The position numbers and the translations under genes are program-made. Source: Bartonella sp. M0177 (GTDB lineage Bacteria; Pseudomonadota; Alphaproteobacteria; Rhizobiales; Rhizobiaceae). Taken from it: a stretch of DNA of 64,000 bases. The notes beneath the pieces are model-generated. The model was not told where the DNA came from. It made no database searches and saw only the letters and a program-made list of their open reading frames with translations. Location of the stretch: contig NZ_JACFOY010000001.1 of assembly GCF_016102285.1 (NCBI RefSeq), positions 496,001 to 560,000 on the forward strand. Reading direction: 5' to 3'. This document shows positions 58,539 through 64,000 of the stretch, piece after piece; the stretch's first letter is position 1; every line of letters starts with the position of its first letter.

Positions 58539-59390
58539 ATGACTATTTTGAAAAAGGCATGTCCTGTCGAAGAAAAGACGGATTCAAAATTCAGTGATAC
58601 AGTGCTTGTCGATACGGAGGTCGTTTCAGCAAGCGACGGGAAAAGACAACAGATCGAGAAGACTGTTGCCGAAGAAGTGCCAATTGCTCTTTCTTACGAT
58701 GGTACGACGCAAGCCGTTTTGATGGCGTCCCCCGATGATCTTACAGACTTTGCCTATGGCTTCAGTCTCACAGAAGAATTCATTCACGATCCCGACGAGA
58801 TCGAAAATATCGATATTGTCCCGCTATCGCGCGGAATAGATGTGCAAATCGCTTTACGCGTTGACCGGCGTGATGCGTTTCGCAAACGCCGCCGTTCTAT
58901 GGCAGGTCCTGTCGGTTGCGGTCTTTGCGGCATCGAATCAATTGACGCGGCTATGCGTGAAATAGACAAGGTAAAACGGACAGATATCCATTTTGATCGG
59001 GATGAAATTTTTACTGCAGCACGTGAAATTTGTGGAAAACAGATTCTGAACAATGCAACTAGAGCAGTTCATGCTGCCGCTTTTTATGAAAAAAATAAAG
59101 GGATAGTTGCAATTCGTGAAGACGTTGGCAGGCACAATGCGCTGGACAAACTGTGCGGGCATCTGTTTTTAAATCGCAAGGATGTCAGTTCCGGTTTTGT
59201 TGTGGTAACCAGCCGCCTGTCAGTTGAAATGGTACAAAAAGCTGCAGTTCTAGGCGTTTCTACGCTGGTTGCAGTGTCGGCAGCAACGGCCGAAGCCATT
59301 CGAATAGGTCAAAAATGTAATATGACTTTAATTGGTCGCACGAGAGACAACGACTTCGAGATTTATTGCGGCAAAGAATGGATCATCTAA
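58539..59390 (+). CDS. fdhD: Formate dehydrogenase accessory sulfurtransferase FdhD
   Basis: A 283-residue FdhD. The CGLCG motif (VGCGLCGIES) holds the sulfur-carrying cysteines, and HAAAFYEKNKGIVAIREDVGRHNALDK (in parts) is the conserved GDP-binding region. FdhD transfers sulfur from IscS to the molybdenum cofactor of formate dehydrogenase. No formate dehydrogenase or molybdopterin gene is seen in this window. Confidence 0.94.
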   Translation: MTILKKACPVEEKTDSKFSDTVLVDTEVVSASDGKRQQIEKTVAEEVPIALSYDGTTQAVLMASPDDLTDFAYGFSLTEEFIHDPDEIENIDIVPLSRGIDVQIALRVDRRDAFRKRRRSMAGPVGCGLCGIESIDAAMREIDKVKRTDIHFDRDEIFTAAREICGKQILNNATRAVHAAAFYEKNKGIVAIREDVGRHNALDKLCGHLFLNRKDVSSGFVVVTSRLSVEMVQKAAVLGVSTLVAVSAATAEAIRIGQKCNMTLIGRTRDNDFEIYCGKEWII

Positions 59391-59487
59391 TCCATCTCCC
59401 GTCGCAACTCGTCATGCACCGGCCCGAATTGGCCGTATGCGAAATACTATAGCGCACATATCATTCATGCACGCAAAAAAGGTAATC
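59391..59487. other. Short intergenic region after fdhD
   Basis: A short spacer between fdhD and the 30-residue minus-strand gene. I see no terminator hairpin or other feature. Confidence 0.35.
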
Positions 59488-59580
59488 TCAGTTCAAACCC
59501 ATTACTGCAAAAGCGATTGCAACATTCGTGCTAACAATCATCATGGAATAGAATACTGCGATTTTCATCATATCAGCCAT
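59488..59580 (-). CDS. Tiny one-TM membrane protein, 30 residues
   Basis: A 31-codon frame starting with ATG at 59580 behind gaggtgaag at good spacing, ending with TGA at 59488. The product reads MADMMKIAVFYSMM, then IVSTNVAIAFAVMGLN: short polar ends and a hydrophobic core of about 18 residues. It has the size and shape of small accessory subunits (CydX/KdpF-like) but no partner complex is encoded nearby. Confidence 0.55.
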   Translation of the reverse strand: MADMMKIAVFYSMMIVSTNVAIAFAVMGLN

Positions 59581-59931
59581 AACTTCACCTCGATTATTTC
59601 TGTCTATCACGATACATTACAACACGTAATATAACAATGTGTTACAATTCGGGCAATCGCATAAAGTTCCAAAATTTTTTTTATTTTTTCGGTTTTTCCC
59701 GACATTTCCGCCAGTTTTTGGGGAACTGTCTTTGACTTTACCTAGGACAATTGCCTATTTTCTATCACTTTTAGGCCTTGTTGGTTACCAATTTGTAAAA
59801 TTTCGTGAACAAAACAGAATTTTTGATCACCACCTTCGCGCAAGCTTCGTTTTCTATTTTTGTGGCAAGAGTGAAAAGCCACGACAATTGTGATCACATT
59901 GTCACGCTTTTTTTGCGTTAAGGAGATCAAC
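59581..59931. other. Intergenic region upstream of the flagellar operon
   Basis: AT-rich spacer before flhA. It must hold the flhA promoter, but no sigma-54 (GG-N10-GC) or clear sigma-70 site stands out. An 85-codon plus frame at 59639-59893 has unconvincing composition. Confidence 0.4.
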
Positions 59932-62025
59932 GTGCAGCAAAGTGCCGTAAACGCGATTGGCAAAAGCAGTAAGTTTTCCGGTAGTGATATTGGTTTCGCT
60001 GCCGGTATTGTCATTATATTGACAGTTTTATTCTTGCCTGTTCCTTCATTCGTTCTGGATATGGGGCTGTCATTTTCGATAGCTTTCTCGGTGTTGATTT
60101 TGATGGTGGCGTTATGGATTCAACGCCCTCTCGATTTTTCGGCTTTTCCGACCGTGTTGCTGATTGCAACTATGCTGCGTTTGTCTCTCAATATTGCAAC
60201 AACACGTGTTATTCTTACCCACGGTGATGAGGGGTACACGGCTGCCGGCCACGTCATTCACGGTTTTTCACAATTCGTGATGGGTGGCGACTTTGTTATC
60301 GGTCTCGTTGTTTTCGCAATTCTGATTATCGTAAATTTTCTGGTTATTACCAAAGGTGCAACACGTATTGCTGAGGTTGGCGCACGTTTCACCTTGGATG
60401 CTATTCCAGGTAAACAGATGGCAATTGACGCCGATCTTTCTTCCGGTTTGATAGACGAGAAGCAGGCGCAGGTTCGCCGTCGCGAGCTGGAGGAAGAAAG
60501 TTCCTTCTTCGGTTCTATGGATGGTGCTTCCAAATTCGTTCGTGGTGATGCAGTTGCCGGTCTTATCATTACGGCAGTCAATATTTTCGGCGGCATTGTC
60601 ATTGGCGTTACCCGTCATGGCATGGATATTTCACAGGCTGCCGATGTCTTTACCAAGCTTTCGGTTGGTGATGGTCTTGTAACCCAGATTCCCGCTCTGA
60701 TCGTTTCTCTTGCTGCCGGTTTGCTGGTTTCCAAGGGAGGAACACGCGGGTCCACAGAAAAAGCGGTTTTTGGCCAGTTGGGTGGTTATCCGAAGGCCTT
60801 GTTTGTGGCTTCGGTCCTGCTTGCTGTTTTGGGCTTGATGCCGGGTTTGCCTGCTTTTCCATTTTTGACCATTGCAGCACTTCTTGCCGGCATCGGCTTT
60901 TCGATACCTAGGCGCCTGCAACGTCAGGCTGAAGAAGAACAAGCTTTGAAGGCTCAAGCCGATGCAATCGCTGAAAAAGAGGAAAGCCAGTCTGTCAAAG
61001 CTTCTCTTGAAAAACCGGCAATCGAACTTACCTTGGGTAAACAATTGGCAACCCGTCTTTTGCCTCATCAGACAGAGCTTGCTAATCGGGTTTCCAAAAT
61101 GCGTCGGAAATTTGCAACCGATTTCGGGTTTGTTATTCCTGAAATTGAAGTGACCGACGATTATAAAACACCGCCGAAATCCTATCAGATCAAGTTGCAC
61201 GGGACTGTTGTTGCTTCCTATGAAATGCGCATTGGCGATGTGCTGGTTATGCTTGGCGAAAAACCGGCTCCGAACCTTCCCGGTGAGGAAGTCCGTGAAC
61301 CGGCTTTCGGAATGCGTGCTTTCGCAACCTCTGAAACTTTCCGTTCCGAACTTGCACGCGAAGGATATATGGCCGTTGATAATCTTTCGGTCTTGCTCAC
61401 CCATTTGAGTGAAGTGTTACGGAATAATCTTGCACAATTATTATCTTATAAGGATATGCGCATTCTTCTTGAACGTCTGGGGCCGGAATATCGGAAACTC
61501 CTTGAAGAAATTTGTCCTGCACATCTTTCTTATTCCGGTTTGCAATCGGTTTTGAAATTATTGTTGGCTGAACGTGTTTCGATTTGTAACCTTGACCAGA
61601 TACTTGAAGCGATTGCTGAAATTGCTCCTCATGTCCGTCGTGCCGAACTGATTGTCGAACATGTCCGGATGCGTATGTCGCAACAGATTTGTGGCGATTT
61701 GTCGGATAATGGTGTATTGAATGTTTTACGTCTCGGCAGCCATTGGGATCTGGTTTTCCATCAGGCCTTGAAACGGGATTCAAAAGGCGAAATTGTCGAA
61801 TTCGATATCGACCCGAGAGAACTTGAAAAATTTGGTACAGAGGCTACAAATGCTATTCGCAAACATATGGAAAAGGGCGAAAGATTTGTTCTTATTACTT
61901 CGCCGGAAGCGCGTCCTTATGTTCGCATGATTATTGAACGGTTGTTTGCGACCCTGCCAGTCCTTTCGCATGCGGAAATTGCCCGCGGTGTCGAAGTCAA
62001 GACTTTGGGGACGATCTCCGATTAA
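59932..62025 (+). CDS. flhA: Flagellar biosynthesis protein FlhA
   Basis: A 697-residue inner-membrane component of the flagellar type III export gate. The N-terminal half has about eight helices with the FHIPEP-family signature region [17 protein letters not shown] and [24 protein letters not shown] sequence (here [16 protein letters not shown]). The C-terminal cytoplasmic domain binds export chaperones. GTG 59932 has aaggag six bases upstream and is preferred to an ATG frame at 59890. First gene of the flagellar operon. Confidence 0.95.
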   Translation: MQQSAVNAIGKSSKFSGSDIGFAAGIVIILTVLFLPVPSFVLDMGLSFSIAFSVLILMVALWIQRPLDFSAFPTVLLIATMLRLSLNIATTRVILTHGDEGYTAAGHVIHGFSQFVMGGDFVIGLVVFAILIIVNFLVITKGATRIAEVGARFTLDAIPGKQMAIDADLSSGLIDEKQAQVRRRELEEESSFFGSMDGASKFVRGDAVAGLIITAVNIFGGIVIGVTRHGMDISQAADVFTKLSVGDGLVTQIPALIVSLAAGLLVSKGGTRGSTEKAVFGQLGGYPKALFVASVLLAVLGLMPGLPAFPFLTIAALLAGIGFSIPRRLQRQAEEEQALKAQADAIAEKEESQSVKASLEKPAIELTLGKQLATRLLPHQTELANRVSKMRRKFATDFGFVIPEIEVTDDYKTPPKSYQIKLHGTVVASYEMRIGDVLVMLGEKPAPNLPGEEVREPAFGMRAFATSETFRSELAREGYMAVDNLSVLLTHLSEVLRNNLAQLLSYKDMRILLERLGPEYRKLLEEICPAHLSYSGLQSVLKLLLAERVSICNLDQILEAIAEIAPHVRRAELIVEHVRMRMSQQICGDLSDNGVLNVLRLGSHWDLVFHQALKRDSKGEIVEFDIDPRELEKFGTEATNAIRKHMEKGERFVLITSPEARPYVRMIIERLFATLPVLSHAEIARGVEVKTLGTISD

Positions 62026-62037
62026 AAGGAATAGGAC

Positions 62038-62805
62038 ATGTCCTTTGCACTTTTGCCCATTGATCAGCTGGTGATTGTCGCCATGCTGATCTTTGCGCGT
62101 GTAGGGGCATGTCTCATGTTGATGCCGGGTATATCGAGTGCCCGTATTCCGATGAATTTCAGATTGTTTCTAGCCATCGCCTTTTCATTGATCATGGTAC
62201 CGCTTTCAGGTTCCAATTTTACAAACATTGCTCAAAATCCGACTTTGGCAACTTTGCTGAGCGGCATAATCAGTGAATCGCTCATAGGCGCTACATTTGG
62301 TGTTATTGCCCAGGCCTATATGTGGGCTTTGCAATTTATGGCCAATATTATTGGCATGTCGATCGGCTATTCCGGACAACCGGGTACGAGTGTGATCGAA
62401 TCCATGCCTGAAACACAGGTTGCCAATATGATCACAATCGGTGCGTTGATGTTGTTTTTCGCGGCCGATCTTCATATGGTTGTCATTCGCGGGTTAATGA
62501 CATCCTATCAAATTATCCCGCCTTCGCTAACGCCGGAGCCACAATCGGCTTTAATCGATTTTCAGGATGCATTATCGCAAACATTTTTGACAACATTGCG
62601 TATTGCCTCGCCGTTCATTATCTATTCCATATTGGTCAATATCGCCGTCGGGCTGATCAATAAACTGACACCGACAATTCCGGTTTATTTTATTTCCATG
62701 CCGTTTGTTATGTTCGGTGGCCTTTTGCTTATTTATTATCTATTGCCGGAAATATTAACATTTTTCGGGGCAGAATATGCTTCATGGTTGAACAGGGGGC
62801 CCTGA
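62038..62805 (+). CDS. fliR: Flagellar biosynthesis protein FliR
   Basis: A 255-residue membrane protein with about six helices. The PGISSARIPMNFRLFLAIAFS and GFVIQYMFWALQ-like regions (here GVIAQAYMWALQFMANIIGM) match FliR/SpaR. It forms the export gate core with FliP and FliQ. The ATG follows aaaggaat. Its stop overlaps the start of the next gene by one base (TGATG). Confidence 0.93.
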   Translation: MSFALLPIDQLVIVAMLIFARVGACLMLMPGISSARIPMNFRLFLAIAFSLIMVPLSGSNFTNIAQNPTLATLLSGIISESLIGATFGVIAQAYMWALQFMANIIGMSIGYSGQPGTSVIESMPETQVANMITIGALMLFFAADLHMVVIRGLMTSYQIIPPSLTPEPQSALIDFQDALSQTFLTTLRIASPFIIYSILVNIAVGLINKLTPTIPVYFISMPFVMFGGLLLIYYLLPEILTFFGAEYASWLNRGP

Positions 62806-63200
62806 TGCCGACACCAAGCCAACGATATGCAAGACTGTTAAAAGCGCAAAAACTGGTGAAAGCACGTGATGAAGCCGAACTTGAGGGGACACAGAACCAA
62901 CGTTCGGCGTTATCCGATGAAGACAAATTTTTGTTCTCGATCATGGAAAATGGTTCTGCCACCAGTTTGTTCGATCCGATGATGGTTTCCCGACGCCTTG
63001 ATAAAAATGCACGAAAAGAAGCCATTCTTGATAATATCATTGCCCAGCAGAGGAAAACATTGCTGCAGTCGACGCGCCGGTGCGACGTAATCGACGAGAA
63101 ACGTAAAGCTGCAGAAGAGGCCGAAGAGCGCAAAGAAATGGCCAAAATGCTTGAAGAATATGTTGCGGCAAAAATCGTCAAAGACACCAGTTTGGGATAA
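62805..63200 (+). CDS. Small charged protein in the flagellar operon
   Basis: A 131-residue protein, translationally coupled to fliR (TGATG at 62803-62807). It begins MPTPSQRYARLLKAQKLVKA and is mainly helical and charged, with a coiled-coil-like end (EKRKAAEEAEERKEMAKMLE). It resembles FliJ/FlgN-type export chaperones in size and composition, but I cannot assign the family. Its place between fliR and flgJ implies a flagellar role. Confidence 0.7.
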   Translation: MPTPSQRYARLLKAQKLVKARDEAELEGTQNQRSALSDEDKFLFSIMENGSATSLFDPMMVSRRLDKNARKEAILDNIIAQQRKTLLQSTRRCDVIDEKRKAAEEAEERKEMAKMLEEYVAAKIVKDTSLG

Positions 63201-63320
63201 GCTTTGTTCAATATAGTAAATCATGAGGAAAAACGGTCCTGATCATTTTTAAGGAAGGGACGGTTTTCCCGGCAATTGAGGTGCCTGATTTATCGGGCAT
63301 AAGCTATAAGAGGACAAATA

Positions 63321-63923
63321 ATGGCCATTCAACCACCTTCAGACTTGGTACTTGATGTGTCAAGAGCGGCTGATCCTCTCGAATATAGAGCTTCGGTCGA
63401 AAAATTGCGTAACGCGCAAAGTGCGGTGCGTGCTGCAAATCAGCAAATAGCGGACGGCGGTTTTTCCGAGTTGGCAAGAACGAATGATAGCACAAACCCG
63501 GTCTCCCAATCCGGCCAATATGTCAATCAGGTAAAGATAAAAGAAAAATCGGCAAATGCCGATCATACCGAGGCATACAAAAAGTTTGAAGCTTTTATGT
63601 TGCAATCCTTTATCCAGAATATGTTTACGACAGATACACCGTCGGTTTTTGGTAAGGGGCAAGCCGGGGAATATTGGAAATCCATGATGGCTGAATCAAT
63701 GGCCAAGGAAGTGGCTGACCGCGGTGGAATTGGCGTTGCGAAAATGCTCGCTCGTGATGAAGAGATCAAGCAAGGTAAAGTTCCGGAAGTTGGCAATCAG
63801 GAAATGGGAGCTGCTTTTGGTCAACTTGCCCGCTCCGACCAGAATACACAAGCCACAGTCGATAATATTGTTCACAACCACGATATTAACTTCGTGCGTA
63901 AACAAATGACTAAAAATACTTAA
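63321..63923 (+). CDS. Flagellar rod assembly protein, FlgJ-like
   Basis: A 200-residue protein with the FlgJ N-terminal rod-binding domain: AYKKFEAFMLQSFIQNMFTT, then SVFGKGQAGEYWKSMMAESMAKEVADRGGIGVA (in parts). The peptidoglycan-hydrolase domain of enteric FlgJ is absent, as is normal in alphaproteobacteria. ATG 63321 follows agaggac. The C-terminal tail is polar. Confidence 0.9.
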   Translation: MAIQPPSDLVLDVSRAADPLEYRASVEKLRNAQSAVRAANQQIADGGFSELARTNDSTNPVSQSGQYVNQVKIKEKSANADHTEAYKKFEAFMLQSFIQNMFTTDTPSVFGKGQAGEYWKSMMAESMAKEVADRGGIGVAKMLARDEEIKQGKVPEVGNQEMGAAFGQLARSDQNTQATVDNIVHNHDINFVRKQMTKNT

Positions 63924-63971
63924 ACGTTTTATAACAATTTATGATAACATGCTCGATCAAAGGAGTTTCAC

Positions 63972-64000
63972 ATGTCTTTAGCTGAGCAATCGGGTGAACA
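63972..64000 (+). CDS. Start of a further flagellar-operon gene, cut by window edge
   Basis: ATG 63972 behind aaaggag opens MSLAEQSGE before the edge. Only nine codons are visible, so the product cannot be named. The close ribosome binding site and position after flgJ suggest a flagellar gene. Confidence 0.55.

Noticed and set aside
59639..59893. 85-codon plus frame upstream of flhA
   Set aside because: Phe-rich composition typical of AT-rich spacers and no ribosome binding site.

Overview
The window is chromosomal DNA from a flagellated alphaproteobacterium of the Rhizobiales. The protein sequences and local gene orders (glnD-murJ next to trpS, uspA and nfu; hisS-hisZ-hisG; TIGR01459-ribF; groES-groEL under a CIRCE element; flhA-fliR-flgJ) fit that order. 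The AT-rich DNA, with tttt/aaaa-rich spacers, suggests a Bartonellaceae-like lineage that kept flagella and histidine synthesis, such as the gut-associated group. This placement is inference. I see no phage, insertion sequence, CRISPR array, rRNA or tRNA.

Layout. 1-3791 (minus): a tightly coupled run encoding a HAD phosphatase, an alpha/beta hydrolase, two small EmrE-like membrane subunits, a DegT-type aminotransferase and an unrecognised protein cut by the window edge. 3927-6191 (plus): an RstA/RstB-like two-component system. 6230-9834 (minus): an arginase-fold metalloenzyme, a GNAT/FemAB-like acyltransferase and a class III aminotransferase. Together these three blocks look like an uncharacterised envelope-modification or small-molecule locus and are the main candidate for a new system. 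10376-16264: a glutamine amidotransferase with a clear promoter, the complete ETF/ETF-QO electron path (etfB, etfA, ETF-QO) and an aldo/keto reductase. 16870-20480 (minus): a NitT/TauT-type ABC importer followed by a MaoC-like hydratase. 20836-29721: a coiled-coil membrane protein, a TauE/SafE exporter with its TIGR02186 partner, a GT21 glycosyltransferase, the Lhr-type helicase/PdeM DNA repair pair, a GT25 glycosyltransferase and a Tat-type CAP protein.

30014-42095: small envelope proteins, xseA-tag (DNA repair), a putative lipoprotein, hisS-hisZ-hisG, an overlapping pair of tiny genes (RHH-like plus one-TM protein), a peroxiredoxin, pgm and fumC. 42535-48686: groES-groEL with CIRCE and a UUCG terminator, an Nfu scaffold, a HWE kinase-UspA pair and trpS. 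48752-55133: glnD-murJ on the minus strand, divergent from TIGR01459-ribF. 55280-59580: a MipA/OmpV outer-membrane protein, small membrane proteins, an FMN reductase, a TIGR01244 protein and an orphan fdhD. 59932-64000: a flagellar export and rod operon (flhA, fliR, a small charged protein, flgJ-like, and a further gene cut by the edge).

Several genes of 30-69 codons sit in the intergenic regions and are reported here because they have good ribosome binding sites and protein-like sequence. All functions come from reading motifs by eye. No alignments or searches were run.
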